Numbered from the stretch's first letter, positions 1 through 9,263 are shown. The stretch is DNA of 64,000 nt from Anaerolineales bacterium (GCA_020343875.1 CP070811.1:3528860-3592859); one strand, 5' to 3'. Translations and numbers: made by a program. The notes: generated by a model from the letters alone, not told the origin.

Positions 1-762
1 AAAATTCAAACCCGTGATGCTAACTGCCACCGTGCTTGTGTTGACCTCGGTGTTGGGCACCATAGCCTGAGCGATGGGAGCCGGCAAGGTCGGGGTATTC
101 GTCGGTGTGGGAGTATCTGGGGATGGAGGCACTGGTGTAGACGTCTCAGTGGGAGTCGGTGATGGCGGGACAGGTGTGGATGTCTGGGTAGGAGTCGGGG
201 TCGGCGGGATCAGCGTAAATGTGGGCGTGGCTGTAGGTGGGATGGTTGGCGTGCCGGTCCTGGTAGACGTAGCAGTGAGCCTGCGGGTTGGCGTAGCAGT
301 CGCAGTAGGCAACGCGGGCGTGCTGGTTGGCGAGGGTAAGTCCTCGGATGTCGGCGTAAGACTCGCCGCTGGCGTTGCCTCGTCCGTAGCTCCTGGCAAG
401 GCCGCCCGCGTCGAATCCGGCACAGATGTGGCAGTGGGCGTCGACGGCAGGATCACAACCGCCACCGGCGTGCCATCCCCGGTGACGGGCGTGCCGGCCA
501 ATCGAGCAACGTCGGTTGCCGCTTCGGCGCCCAACTCAGGATTCAAGGGAGCAAACGAAGTGCCTTCGATGGGGAGCCGCCCGTAATCGGCCTGACTCAC
601 CGGCAGCATATTGGCTGAGGCCAGAATTTCAGGCTGGACCCTGAGTGCCAGCCAAGTTGACAGGAATATGCAAACGAAACCCGTCAACAGCGCAACCAAG
701 ACTAGCAGCAGTTCCCAGTAGCGCCGGACACGTCGGTCGTCTTTCGGGGAGAATGAGTCCAT
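1..762 (-). CDS. Partial membrane-anchored protein with Thr/Pro-rich stalk
   Basis: The gene runs off the left edge: 254 codons are visible and the frame is still open at base 1. The ATG at 762 has an AGGAG-like site 9 bases upstream. A charged N-terminus (residues 1-15) is followed by one membrane segment (about 18-41), so this looks like a signal anchor. Residues about 105-225 are a low-complexity linker of TPT/STP units, as in surface proteins of Gram-positive-like and Chloroflexota envelopes. The last visible residues, VAVSITGLNF, could begin a beta-sandwich domain of the IPT/TIG kind, but too little is seen to name it. The function is unknown and an extracytoplasmic location is inferred. 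Confidence 0.7.
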   Translation of the reverse strand, partial: MDSFSPKDDRRVRRYWELLLVLVALLTGFVCIFLSTWLALRVQPEILASANMLPVSQADYGRLPIEGTSFAPLNPELGAEAATDVARLAGTPVTGDGTPVAVVILPSTPTATSVPDSTRAALPGATDEATPAASLTPTSEDLPSPTSTPALPTATATPTRRLTATSTRTGTPTIPPTATPTFTLIPPTPTPTQTSTPVPPSPTPTETSTPVPPSPDTPTPTNTPTLPAPIAQAMVPNTEVNTSTVAVSITGLNF

Positions 763-996
763 GGCATACTTCTCCTCAGTGGCAGACGATAATTGACTCC
801 CTACGGAATCAGTTGGCCTTCAGTCCCTGCAAGTCGGAAAGAGGGACCCGATTTGAGGGTCCGATGACAAAGACACGGCCACAGAATTGAACCCTACAGA
901 ATACCAGTGTGTTGAGGCTCACCTAGCCAATATTTGTCAGTTCGTGGCGAGCGAGTAGCCTACGATGGATGGATGCCTGGGGATACTTGGCCGCCA

Positions 997-1058
997 GTAC
1001 CCCTTCTCAACGGTTTTTGGGGTATTGGGGGCGTTACATGCCAGGATGTTGTTACCCT
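997..1058 (+). repeat. Structured intergenic element, copy 1
   Basis: This lies in the 327-base gap between the sensor kinase and the Thr/Pro protein. It shares its first 14 bases exactly (GTACCCCTTCTCAA), and a similar remainder including TGCCAGG, with 29874-29935. GTACCCC can pair with GGGGTAT at 1019-1025, giving a short hairpin. Nothing else was recognised in this gap. Confidence 0.55.
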
Positions 1059-1089
1059 AGTAGAATATGAAGCTGAATACTAACAACTC

Positions 1090-3360
1090 TCATCCTTCCG
1101 GCAATAGCGGTAAAGCGACGCTAAAGGTGCTGCCAACCCCCAACTCGCTGTCAGCCCAAACCTGCCCGCCATGTAGCTCGACAATTGAACGGGCAATGAA
1201 TAATCCCAGACCCACTCCTCGGACACTGAAAGTCAACTCGTTGTGAGCCCGAAAGAAGCGGGTGAACAAGTAAGGCTGATCAGCAGCGGCCACCCCAACG
1301 CCTGTATCAGCCACATCTACGCGGGCCTGGTTGTCTTCCTGGAAAACTCGAACTTCAACACGTCCTCCGGACAACGTATAGTGATAAGCATTGCTCATAA
1401 GATTCTCAACGGCCCAAGTCAGCCGATCCCAGTCACCCTCTACCCACAAGCCTCCTCCAGACAATCTTACCCGCAACGCCAGGCCCTTGGACTCCATTGG
1501 CTCCCGCCACTTCTCCACCACCTCACCTACCAGCTGCGAGAAACGCAACCGGCTTCTCTCCAATCCCAGATTCTTGGCCTGGATCTGAGAGATGTCAATC
1601 AATTCGTTGATGTGATGCAGCAATTGATTGGCATTATCGCCAACTGTACGCACAAACTCCAGGCGGCGATCGTCCAAAAGGCTGCCACGACTCATCATCA
1701 GTAGATCACTATATCCCTTGATCGCAGTCAGCGGTGTACGTAGTTCATGCGAAATGTTGGTGATGAACTCATCTTTCAGCCGATCGGACTCGACCTCGCG
1801 GGTGACGTCACGCAAAACAACTACCGTACCCAACTCTTCGCCGTCAGGTGTCTTAACCGGCGCAGCTAACGCACTCAACACGCGGCCACCCACCCGGTAG
1901 CGTTGTGGTTTCTGGATCACAGTTGGCGCTGGTAACTGCTCCATCTCGGGTACGTCATCAATGCCTCCATAGACCGGGGGTGGCAGCTCGCGCAGCGGGG
2001 CAGACCTGAAGTCACTTGACATATCCGCTAAGACTTGTTGCGCCGCTGGGTTGGAAGTGATGATCTCGCCTTCCACATCCAGCACAATCACACCATCAGC
2101 AATACTATTCAGGATAGCCTCCAGCTTGCTGGCCTGCTCAATCAGTTGGCGGTTACGCTCCGAGAGCCTTTCGGTCATCACATCAAACGAGCTGGCCAGG
2201 CTGCCGATTTCGTCCTTGCTTCGAATGCCCGTACGCTGCGCTAAGTCACCTGCTGCTACCGCCACCGAGGTCTCCACCAGCCGATTGAGAGGGCGAATGA
2301 TGCGCTGTGCAACCACGAAGCCAATCCCGATCACAGCCACCGTGGCAATTGAAAAGATAATGTTCAACATGCTTCTGCTGGTCACAGCAGCGCTCACGAT
2401 GAAGTTTGTAGGCAAAGCCACGCTGAACAGCCCAAAGGACTGATTCCGCAGTTGCCAGACACCAAAGGCCAGCACGTATTGCTGGCCCAAGACATCTACC
2501 TCTCTCAATGGAACTTGATCTTCTGACTCGGATACCACCGCTTGATATCGGTCAGGTGACTCCTCCAATAGCGCAACTACTGCCTCATATTGCTCCGGCG
2601 ACTCCTTCAGAACATCGGTGACGCCTTCCTGCCCGCCCCCCAGCGTGGTATCGACCACGCCCCCGCTTAGGTCATAGAAGGTCACTTTGGCCACGGCGCT
2701 TTCGGTCAGGTCAATCACCATCTCTCGCACGTAGGTACCCACCATGACGGCACCGACTTGCTGTTCCCCTTGAAGGACCGGCCCTACGGCAAAAACCATC
2801 ATCCCATAGGGCGTCTGGCCAAGCAGGGCACGCTTTTCCCCTAAGGTATCCACATCCTCGGCACGAAGCACTAGGCGCACATCCTCCAGCCGGGAGAAAT
2901 CAGCCCCTGACCGCTCCACGCCGTCGGTCCGGCTCTGCCCCAGTGGGCGCTGCCAGCCATAGATCTCGATGCCCCTCATGTCTAGCAACTCCACCGCATC
3001 AATATCGCTGTTCGCGGCGATCTGTGGCACCAAGCTGGCCAGCATCTCTCGGTCGCCGACCGCCAGGCCTTCAGGCACTCCTTGAGTGCCGGCCACAGCC
3101 CGCAGCACTTCTAGCCGGTCCAACTCGTGGCGGACCACACCCTCAGACACAACCCGGCCCGCATCGAGAAGCTGATTGTTAAATCGCTCACGCATCGAAC
3201 CGGTGACCAAGCTGGTGACCACATAAGCGCCAATACCCGCAACGACCAACGTCAGCAGCAGATAGGGCAAAATTATCTTGGTTCCGATGCTGGCCGTCAA
3301 CCGACCTAACGTGTCACGCCATCCCGAAGAAGGTTCCGGTAGCGCCTTCTGATTCACCAT
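1090..3360 (-). CDS. Sensor histidine kinase, extracellular sensor-HAMP-PAS-HisKA-HATPase
   Basis: Membrane-bound two-component sensor of 756 residues. Membrane segments at about 27-50 and 333-353 enclose a roughly 280-residue extracytoplasmic sensor of Cache-like layout. Then come HAMP (about 354-405, RIIRPLNRLVE), PAS (about 415-520), HisKA with the phospho-acceptor in NISHELRTPLTA (His near 537), and an ATPase domain with N box NLMSNAYHY, G1 DTGVGV and G2 GVGLGLFIA. All catalytic motifs look intact. No response regulator is adjacent, so it is an orphan here. The ATG at 3360 has only a weak ribosome site (AGGT). A promoter lies about 105 bases upstream. The ligand is unknown. Confidence 0.93.
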   Translation of the reverse strand: MVNQKALPEPSSGWRDTLGRLTASIGTKIILPYLLLTLVVAGIGAYVVTSLVTGSMRERFNNQLLDAGRVVSEGVVRHELDRLEVLRAVAGTQGVPEGLAVGDREMLASLVPQIAANSDIDAVELLDMRGIEIYGWQRPLGQSRTDGVERSGADFSRLEDVRLVLRAEDVDTLGEKRALLGQTPYGMMVFAVGPVLQGEQQVGAVMVGTYVREMVIDLTESAVAKVTFYDLSGGVVDTTLGGGQEGVTDVLKESPEQYEAVVALLEESPDRYQAVVSESEDQVPLREVDVLGQQYVLAFGVWQLRNQSFGLFSVALPTNFIVSAAVTSRSMLNIIFSIATVAVIGIGFVVAQRIIRPLNRLVETSVAVAAGDLAQRTGIRSKDEIGSLASSFDVMTERLSERNRQLIEQASKLEAILNSIADGVIVLDVEGEIITSNPAAQQVLADMSSDFRSAPLRELPPPVYGGIDDVPEMEQLPAPTVIQKPQRYRVGGRVLSALAAPVKTPDGEELGTVVVLRDVTREVESDRLKDEFITNISHELRTPLTAIKGYSDLLMMSRGSLLDDRRLEFVRTVGDNANQLLHHINELIDISQIQAKNLGLERSRLRFSQLVGEVVEKWREPMESKGLALRVRLSGGGLWVEGDWDRLTWAVENLMSNAYHYTLSGGRVEVRVFQEDNQARVDVADTGVGVAAADQPYLFTRFFRAHNELTFSVRGVGLGLFIARSIVELHGGQVWADSELGVGSTFSVALPLLPEG

Positions 3361-3472
3361 TTACGGTACCTGTACAGCGAGGATCAGAGAGTCCTGAAGC
3401 GTTCTGGCAACACGCCTCCCTCGCCAGTCTGCATCAGCTCTGTATTGGTGGCTGCCTATTAATTACGTGCAC

Positions 3473-3501
3473 ATTATACCAGCTTTATGCGCGTTTGACC
3501 A
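3473..3501 (-). promoter_or_regulatory. Sigma-70-type promoter for the 1090-3360 kinase
   Basis: On the minus strand, TGGTCA (3501-3496), a 17-base spacer, then a perfect TATAAT (3478-3473). The predicted start near 3466 gives a leader of about 105 bases. Confidence 0.55.
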
Positions 3502-3585
3502 GAGGAAACATCTCCTAATCTGGGGCCTCCCTGGCGGTGGGTCAAGTGGGAGGCACTTGCCCGTCCCCCCCTAACACATTCCCCC

Positions 3586-4455
3586 TCAGGTTTGGACGAA
3601 CATCACCCCCCCAATGACAAATCCTGCCCCAGCCACGGTGGCCATCGTCAAAGGCTCACCCAGTACTGTAACCCCTAAAACGGTGGACACCAGCGGGGTG
3701 ATGTAAAGGAAGACTCCCGCGCGCGATATGGGCAACCGGTAGGCAGCATACCACCAAAGCCAGTTGGCAGCAGCCCCACAACCCAGCGCTAAGCCCAATA
3801 AGGCTGCCCACACGCCAGCTGAAAGGCGCAAGGTGAGCCCCTCCCAGGCAGCAGCCGGCATCAACATCAGGGCCCCAAATAAACCAGCCAGCGCAGCCAC
3901 AACCAGAGGATTATAAGTCATCACCAGCCGTTTACCACCCAAAATATAAACTGCACCAACCACTGTAGCCACCAGTGCCAGCAGGTCACCCCACAATCGA
4001 GCACGTGCCGTTGTTTCGGCTTCCCCCAATCCGCCCAGAGTGATAAGCGTCACACCCACCGTTGCCATGGCCAGTCCCCCTACCGCCCGCCAGCTGAACT
4101 GCTCCTTGAGCAGCCACACGCCAAATGTGGCGGTGAGAACAGGAAAGCCATTCATGATAAGACCTACGTCCACGCTAGTGGTGTAAACCAGAGCCAAATT
4201 TTGCAGTGCGTAGAACAGGCTTACCCCCACCACTCCCAGCCCAACGAAGGCCCATCCGTCGTGATGCAGGGCCCGACGCAGTGTTTCCCGGCCGCGCACC
4301 GTGGCACCGCTCACCACCATCAACGCTAGGGCCGCCACACTCCAGCGTAAGGCAGCGGTCGACATAGGCCCCAACTGGGCAAGGATGACTTTGGTCAAAA
4401 GGAAGCTAGCTCCCCACAGAACCGCCGCCCCACCGGCAGCAAAATATGCGCGCAT
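3586..4455 (-). CDS. EamA/DMT-family permease
   Basis: Inner-membrane transporter of the drug/metabolite superfamily, 289 residues, the usual size. About ten hydrophobic segments are arranged as two EamA repeats. The first begins AAVLWGASFLLTKVIL and the second covers about residues 150-285 (LWGDLLALVATVVGAVYILGG and on). Family members export metabolites or amino acids, but the sequence does not reveal the substrate. The ATG at 4455 starts the first membrane segment directly. It stands alone between the kinase and the divergent ssnA gene. Confidence 0.9.
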   Translation of the reverse strand: MRAYFAAGGAAVLWGASFLLTKVILAQLGPMSTAALRWSVAALALMVVSGATVRGRETLRRALHHDGWAFVGLGVVGVSLFYALQNLALVYTTSVDVGLIMNGFPVLTATFGVWLLKEQFSWRAVGGLAMATVGVTLITLGGLGEAETTARARLWGDLLALVATVVGAVYILGGKRLVMTYNPLVVAALAGLFGALMLMPAAAWEGLTLRLSAGVWAALLGLALGCGAAANWLWWYAAYRLPISRAGVFLYITPLVSTVLGVTVLGEPLTMATVAGAGFVIGGVMFVQT

Positions 4456-4890
4456 CGCTCTACGCCATCACGTGCCAAGAAGGCACGGAATCACAATATG
4501 GATACAAGCAATTACAGGGAAGCCACCTTACGGACAGATCAATTGGACCTCGTACTTTAGGCTCAGCCTGAACTGGCAAGCTCAAGCTATTTCCCCCCCA
4601 GGCTTCAGAATTGGCTGGATATGTCAAGCCAAACCGGGCAATCTTCACGACTCTGATCGGCTTCTCTGCAAGATGAGAAGAGGCAGAAGCTGCAAGCTTC
4701 CTAGGCTCCCACAAATCCTGTTCGCCCATTGTAAGCACAGCCAGTCCATCTGTCAAACCCGGTTTTCAAGCCAGCAGGTAGGGGTGGTGTATCCTTGCCA
4801 GTTGAGATCTGCAAGAAGAGCAGATCAACAGCGCTGGTCAGTTTCTTGAATTCCAGCTGTTTTCGATACACTTTGCAGGCTGGTCTTCCC
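4456..4890. other. Intergenic region without recognised gene
   Basis: 435 bases between two divergent genes. Open frames on both strands here have no recognisable motif or convincing ribosome site. The right end abuts the ssnA promoter. No promoter was picked out for the EamA gene. Confidence 0.5.
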
Positions 4891-4919
4891 TTGACACGCC
4901 GCGCCTGGAGCGATACAAT
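4891..4919 (+). promoter_or_regulatory. Consensus promoter of ssnA-like gene
   Basis: Perfect TTGACA (4891-4896), 17-base spacer, TACAAT (4914-4919). Transcription should begin near 4926. That is past the in-frame GTG at 4925, so it helps fix translation at the ATG at 4943. Confidence 0.8.
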
Positions 4920-4942
4920 GGGAGGTGAAGGAGGAATCGCAC

Positions 4943-6280
4943 ATGCTGATCACCAATGGCACGATTCTCACGATGGGCGACAACCCACGGGTCATCCCCG
5001 GCGGCGCCATCTACTTAGAAGAAGATACCATCGTGGAGGTCGGCTCCACCGCCGAGTTGAGCGCCAAACACCACCACGAGGAAATACTGGATGCAGAGGG
5101 CCAAATCATAATGCCTGGCCTCGTCTGTGGGCACACTCACTTTTATGGGGCGTTTGCGCGAGGTATGGCCATCCCAGGCCAGCCAGCCGACAACTTCGTC
5201 CAAATTCTTGAAAAACTGTGGTGGAAGGTTGATCGAGCGCTAACCCTGGAAGACTGTAAGTACAGTGCGCTGGTAGCGCTTGCCGACGCTATCCGCCACG
5301 GGACAACCACCCTGATAGATCATCACGCCAGCCCCAACGCCATTGATGGCTCCCTGGATGCCATCGCCGAGGCGGTCAAACAGGCAGGTTTACGCGCTTC
5401 CCTTTGCTACGAAGTCACTGACCGCAATGGAGAGGAAGGGGCTCAAGCCGGCATAGCCGAGAACGCGCGCTTCATCCGTGAGTTACAGGCACACTCACAT
5501 CCGCAGCTGGCCGCCTCCTTTGGGCTACACGCTGCTTTCACTGTCTCCGACGCAACACTGGAGCGCTGCCTGCAAGAAGCTCAGGGCCTGGACGTGGGTT
5601 TTCACATCCATGTAGCCGAAGACAAAGCCGACCAGGCTGACAGCCTCAAGAAATACGGCAGGCGGGTGCTGGAGCGGCTGGAAAAGCGAGGCGCCCTCGG
5701 CCCCAAGACCATCGCCGTTCACTGCGTACACATTGATGCCTACGAAATGGACGCTTTGCGTGCTACCCGCACCCAAGTCACCCACCAGCCCCGCAGCAAT
5801 ATGAACAATGCCGTTGGTGTGGCCGACGTGGCGGGCTTGCTCAAACGAGGCATCAACGTTGCCCTGGGCAACGACGGATTCTCCAACAACATGTTCACCG
5901 AAATGCACGCCACCTATCTACTGCATAAAATCAACGCCCATGACCCGCGTGCCATGCCCGGCGATGCCGTCACGCAAATTGCCTTCGCCAACAACACCAA
6001 GCTGGCAGGTATCTTCTGGCCGCAACCAGTCGGTGTGCTGGAACCGGGCGCTTTAGCCGACATCATTCTGCTGGATTACTATCCCTATACTCCAATCACC
6101 GACGGCAACTTCCCCTGGCACATTATCTTCGGCATAGATGGCAGCCAGGTTACACATACCATTGCCGGCGGCCAGCTGCTGATGAAAAACCGTGAACTAC
6201 TCACGCTGGATGAAGAAGCCATCGCTGCCAAAGCAAAGGGACTGGCAAAAGAGGTCTGGCGACGGGTAGCGGAGATGTGA
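4943..6280 (+). CDS. ssnA: SsnA-type metal-dependent aminohydrolase
   Basis: Amidohydrolase-superfamily enzyme of 445 residues. Family relatives hydrolyse amino groups on purine-like or amidine-like substrates. Metal ligands are visible: His64 and His66 (GHTHFYG), His221/His223 (FHIHVAED, with Glu226), His260 (AVHCVHID) and Asp311 (LGNDGFSNN). The WWKVDRAL and IDHHASP stretches match SsnA proteins, often linked to selenium-dependent molybdenum hydroxylases. None of those partner genes is present here, so the role is uncertain. ATG 4943 is chosen over GTG 4925 because GAGGA lies 7 bases upstream and the promoter would start transcription after the GTG. The next gene begins within 3 bases of its stop. 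Confidence 0.85.
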   Translation: MLITNGTILTMGDNPRVIPGGAIYLEEDTIVEVGSTAELSAKHHHEEILDAEGQIIMPGLVCGHTHFYGAFARGMAIPGQPADNFVQILEKLWWKVDRALTLEDCKYSALVALADAIRHGTTTLIDHHASPNAIDGSLDAIAEAVKQAGLRASLCYEVTDRNGEEGAQAGIAENARFIRELQAHSHPQLAASFGLHAAFTVSDATLERCLQEAQGLDVGFHIHVAEDKADQADSLKKYGRRVLERLEKRGALGPKTIAVHCVHIDAYEMDALRATRTQVTHQPRSNMNNAVGVADVAGLLKRGINVALGNDGFSNNMFTEMHATYLLHKINAHDPRAMPGDAVTQIAFANNTKLAGIFWPQPVGVLEPGALADIILLDYYPYTPITDGNFPWHIIFGIDGSQVTHTIAGGQLLMKNRELLTLDEEAIAAKAKGLAKEVWRRVAEM

Positions 6281-6282
6281 CT

Positions 6283-6855
6283 ATGCATCGGAGCGAAGCC
6301 ATCCAACTCATCGCCGAATATCGGCTCAATAAGCTGACGGAGGTTGAGGCCGTCGAAGCTATACACAGCTTCTTCAACGACTTCATCCCCGATGATCTGC
6401 GCCGGCAACTTGATCCGGCACTGGTGGTCCAGCACGACCGCCACGACATACCACCCACCATTATCCCCTCCGACCCACGCTACCAGCCGGTCTTGCTTCA
6501 CCAGATGAAGCGCCAGCTGCGCGGCGTGACCAATGCCTATCTCAGCGCCTACCTACACGGCAATATGAACATGTCGGTGGACATCAGCGGCCGGATGACC
6601 AGGCTGCTCCCCTGCCCGGTGTGTGAGTATCAGTCGCTGCCCATTTTGGGCAACTGGGACGTATGTCTGGTTTGCGGCTGGAAGAGCGACCCAGTGCAAG
6701 AAGCAGTACCCGACGAACCGATTGGCGCTAACGGCGTAAGCTTGAATCAGGCGCGTGAGAATTTCGCCCGCATTGGCCTTAGCTCCGACAAAGCCCGCAG
6801 CCGGGTACATCCCCACGGTAAGCATATGTATCCCCGCGCCGACAAAGCAGAGTGA
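6283..6855 (+). CDS. CPCC-type cysteine-rich domain protein
   Basis: Predicted soluble protein of 190 residues. The N-terminal half is helical and charged, without a family I can name. The C-terminal half carries LPCPVCEY and CLVCGW, followed by the conserved GANGVSLNQARENF run typical of the CPCC cysteine-rich domain. Its four Cys probably bind zinc. The family has no established biochemical function. It sits 2 bases after the ssnA-like gene and is probably co-transcribed. ATG 6283 has GGAG 8 bases upstream. The earlier in-frame GTG (6277) would leave only 2 bases of spacing and overlap the previous stop. Confidence 0.8.
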   Translation: MHRSEAIQLIAEYRLNKLTEVEAVEAIHSFFNDFIPDDLRRQLDPALVVQHDRHDIPPTIIPSDPRYQPVLLHQMKRQLRGVTNAYLSAYLHGNMNMSVDISGRMTRLLPCPVCEYQSLPILGNWDVCLVCGWKSDPVQEAVPDEPIGANGVSLNQARENFARIGLSSDKARSRVHPHGKHMYPRADKAE

Positions 6856-6865
6856 GGTGCCACTC

Positions 6866-6958
6866 ATGCTAATTTCGGCCTACCCGACCAAACCAGTCGC
6901 AGCTTCTATCAAACACGCTCTCAAGGAGCATGGCTTTGTCCCGCCCCAGGGCAACTGA
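6866..6958 (+). CDS. Possible 30-residue leader-like peptide
   Basis: A short frame with a reasonable AGGTG ribosome site 6 bases before its ATG. It overlaps the first 29 bases of the glycosyltransferase gene in another frame. Translation through it could couple the CPCC gene to the transferase, whose own ribosome site is poorly spaced. No homology or motif is evident, so it may be fortuitous. Confidence 0.25.
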   Translation: MLISAYPTKPVAASIKHALKEHGFVPPQGN

Positions 6959-8426
6959 TGCACTGCTAACGCTGGCTGCCGTTGGCCTGGCCAGCGAGCT
7001 CATCTACTTCTTAGTCTTCGTTCGTCCCTTCCCCCTGGCCCGCTTCTACAACACGATCCCTCCGGTTGACTATGCCAAGCTCACTCATCACTCTGTTGGC
7101 GGCGCAGCCAGCTATACACTGTCCATCCTGGCCCTCTTCACTGGCTATGCCATCGTATTAAGGACGCTCAGCACTATACCCAGAGATTCCGCCAGCAGCC
7201 GGTGGGCGTGGGGCTTGATCGTGGGTGGGGCCACCCTCTTTGGCGCCACGCTAGCGATGGCCTATCCCACCACCGCCATTGATATGCTCATCTATGCCGT
7301 GCGTACGCGAGGCTGGGCGATCCATGGCCTCAATCCGCTGGCGACTGCGCCCCAAGATCTCCTGGGCGATCCCTGGGTAGGCCTGGCTGCCGAGTGGGCC
7401 GACGCGCCTTCCCCTTACGGCTTGGTATGGGAAGGAACGTCGCTACTGGCCTTCCGGCTGGTGGGCGGTAACCTTCTGGCCCATCTCTTCGCACTCAAGA
7501 CCATTACCACCCTGGCTCATTTGAGCTGCGTCGCCCTCATAGGCCTCACCCTCCGCCGCCTCAAGCCCGATTGGGCGCTGGCCGCCAGCGCTGCCTTCGC
7601 ATGGAATCCCCTGGCCTTGCTAGAATCAGCGGGCAACGGCCACAATGACATCCTGATGGTCTTCTTCCTGCTGCTGGCCGTCTACTTCGTCGCTGGCAAC
7701 CGCCGCTGGCTGGTTGGCCCAGCCCTGTCTTTTTCCATCTTTGCCAAGTTCATCCCAGTGATGGCTGTACCCTTCTTTTTGCTGTATCTGGCGCGCCGCG
7801 AGTCAAGCTGGTGGCGCCGGTTTGCGGTCGCTGCGGGCAACCTGGCGCTGATCGGTGGGCTGGGAGTGGCCTTGATGACCCCTGTCTGGCCTGGCTGGGA
7901 GAACTGGGCTGTACGCAATCTGGGACATGGGGCGGGCAAATCTCCCTTCGCTCTACTGGTGCTGATTCTCCGCCCGTGGCTTGGCACCAACCCCGCCTTT
8001 GACATCGGCCGCTACCTGATGGGTGCTTTGTTCCTGATTATCTACTTGTGGCTAGCCTGGCGTGCCTTCACTGGCCCGCCGACGGTGGCACATGTGATTC
8101 TCGTCCCCAGTTTTGGCGTCTTCTTCTGGTATCTGGTGCTGCCCAACCAGCAATTCCACGCCTGGTACTTGTTGTGGCCACTGGGGGTTGCGGCCTTGCT
8201 GGTTCCGTCGTCAGCCTTCACCCGTGTCGCCGCCTTCGGGCTCACTGCCCTACTATCTATCACCCTTTATGAAACAATGCGCGTTTGGTGGTGGAACATA
8301 CTCAACCCGTTGGTACTGCACACCATTGCCATTCCCTTCGTTTTCGGCCTTCCCATGCTGGCTGGAATCAAGGGTGAGTCTTTACTTTGGCCCGGCGTCA
8401 ACTCGTTCAAGCCTCCCACGCAGTGA
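6930..8426 (+). CDS. Polytopic membrane glycosyltransferase (polyprenol-phosphate-sugar dependent type)
   Basis: Integral membrane protein of 498 residues with about 12 hydrophobic segments. SAGNGHNDILMVFF near residue 232 and FAKFIPVMA a little later are typical of GT-C/GT87 and MptB-like mannosyltransferases, which move a sugar from a lipid carrier onto an extracytoplasmic acceptor. An acidic, loop-located region near residues 120-160 could hold the catalytic Asp/Glu, but I cannot assign it. The ATG at 6930 is preceded by AAGGAG at only about 1-base spacing, so coupling with an upstream frame is possible. Donor and acceptor are unknown. Confidence 0.75.
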   Translation: MALSRPRATDALLTLAAVGLASELIYFLVFVRPFPLARFYNTIPPVDYAKLTHHSVGGAASYTLSILALFTGYAIVLRTLSTIPRDSASSRWAWGLIVGGATLFGATLAMAYPTTAIDMLIYAVRTRGWAIHGLNPLATAPQDLLGDPWVGLAAEWADAPSPYGLVWEGTSLLAFRLVGGNLLAHLFALKTITTLAHLSCVALIGLTLRRLKPDWALAASAAFAWNPLALLESAGNGHNDILMVFFLLLAVYFVAGNRRWLVGPALSFSIFAKFIPVMAVPFFLLYLARRESSWWRRFAVAAGNLALIGGLGVALMTPVWPGWENWAVRNLGHGAGKSPFALLVLILRPWLGTNPAFDIGRYLMGALFLIIYLWLAWRAFTGPPTVAHVILVPSFGVFFWYLVLPNQQFHAWYLLWPLGVAALLVPSSAFTRVAAFGLTALLSITLYETMRVWWWNILNPLVLHTIAIPFVFGLPMLAGIKGESLLWPGVNSFKPPTQ

Positions 8427-8513
8427 GCACGAAAGCCCCAAGCCTGTGTCGCTGCTACCATCCATGGCCCGCAGGCCGAGATGGGCCGATAGGGCAGGCA
8501 TCCCCCTTTCAAC

Positions 8514-8542
8514 TTGCCCCGTACCCCAACTTGCGCTATAGT
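8514..8542 (+). promoter_or_regulatory. Promoter of the F420 gene cluster
   Basis: TTGCCC (8514-8519), 17-base spacer, TATAGT (8537-8542). The predicted start near 8549 leaves a short leader containing AAGGAG before npdG. Confidence 0.65.
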
Positions 8543-8573
8543 GGCCTCATCCCGCCACTAAGGAGACACCCCT

Positions 8574-9263
8574 ATGACCAAAACGGTTGCCGTCATCGGT
8601 GGCACTGGCAACGAAGGCCCTGGCCTGGCACTACGTTGGGCCATGTCAGGCCAATATCAGGTGATCATCGGCTCGCGCCAACAGGAGAAGGCAGAGCGTG
8701 TGGCTGCCGAATTGAACGCCCGGCTGGGTAAAGCCTTGATCCGCGGTATGGTCAACCCTAGCGCGGCCGATGCGGCCGACCTCGTGGTGTTAACTGTCCC
8801 CTACAGTGCCCATATCCCCACCCTGGAGAGCATTCGCGCTGAGTTGAGCGGTAAAATCCTGGTGGACGTGACTGTCCCCCTGCAACCGCCCAAGGTGAGC
8901 CGGGTGCATATCCCGCCTGGTGGCAGTGCTACTGCCGAAGCCCAGGCCCTACTGGGCAATGATGTGCGCGTAGTGGCTGCCTTCCAGAACGTCGGTGCCG
9001 CCCATCTGGACGACCCGGACCACCCTGTCCAGTGCGACGTGCTCGTTTGTGGCGACGATAAAGAGGCAAAAGCCGAGGCTATCGCCTTGGCAGCGGCAGC
9101 CGGCATGCGAGGATTGGATGCAGGTCCCCTGCAAAACGCCGTCGTCATTGAAGGTCTTACTGCCGTGCTCATCGGCATCAACATTCGCTACAAGATCAAA
9201 GGCGCAGGTATCTTGATTACGGGCTTGGATCAGGGCGCAAGGAATCAGGAAAGCCAGGAGTGA
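8574..9263 (+). CDS. npdG: F420H2:NADP oxidoreductase
   Basis: Transfers hydride between reduced coenzyme F420 and NADP in the cytoplasm. The 229-residue length is normal for the family. The N-terminal dinucleotide fold has GGTGNEGPG (residues 9-17) followed by IIGSRQ, whose Ser-Arg pair suits the NADP 2'-phosphate. Further family features are LTVPYSAH and AAFQNVGAAHL. AAGGAG lies 8 bases before the ATG. It heads a same-strand run of F420 genes (cofE, nitroreductase, cofD, cofC), which supports the assignment. The alternative of a general NADP-dependent reductase is unlikely. Confidence 0.92.
   Translation: MTKTVAVIGGTGNEGPGLALRWAMSGQYQVIIGSRQQEKAERVAAELNARLGKALIRGMVNPSAADAADLVVLTVPYSAHIPTLESIRAELSGKILVDVTVPLQPPKVSRVHIPPGGSATAEAQALLGNDVRVVAAFQNVGAAHLDDPDHPVQCDVLVCGDDKEAKAEAIALAAAAGMRGLDAGPLQNAVVIEGLTAVLIGINIRYKIKGAGILITGLDQGARNQESQE

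Noticed and set aside
74..586. Plus-strand open frame encoding Val/Gly repeats
   Set aside because: It is the reverse complement of the Thr/Pro stalk of the minus-strand gene, which has the ribosome site, membrane anchor and sensible sequence.
4460..4756. 98-codon minus-strand frame upstream of the EamA gene
   Set aside because: No motif, no ribosome site and odd composition; treated as non-coding.
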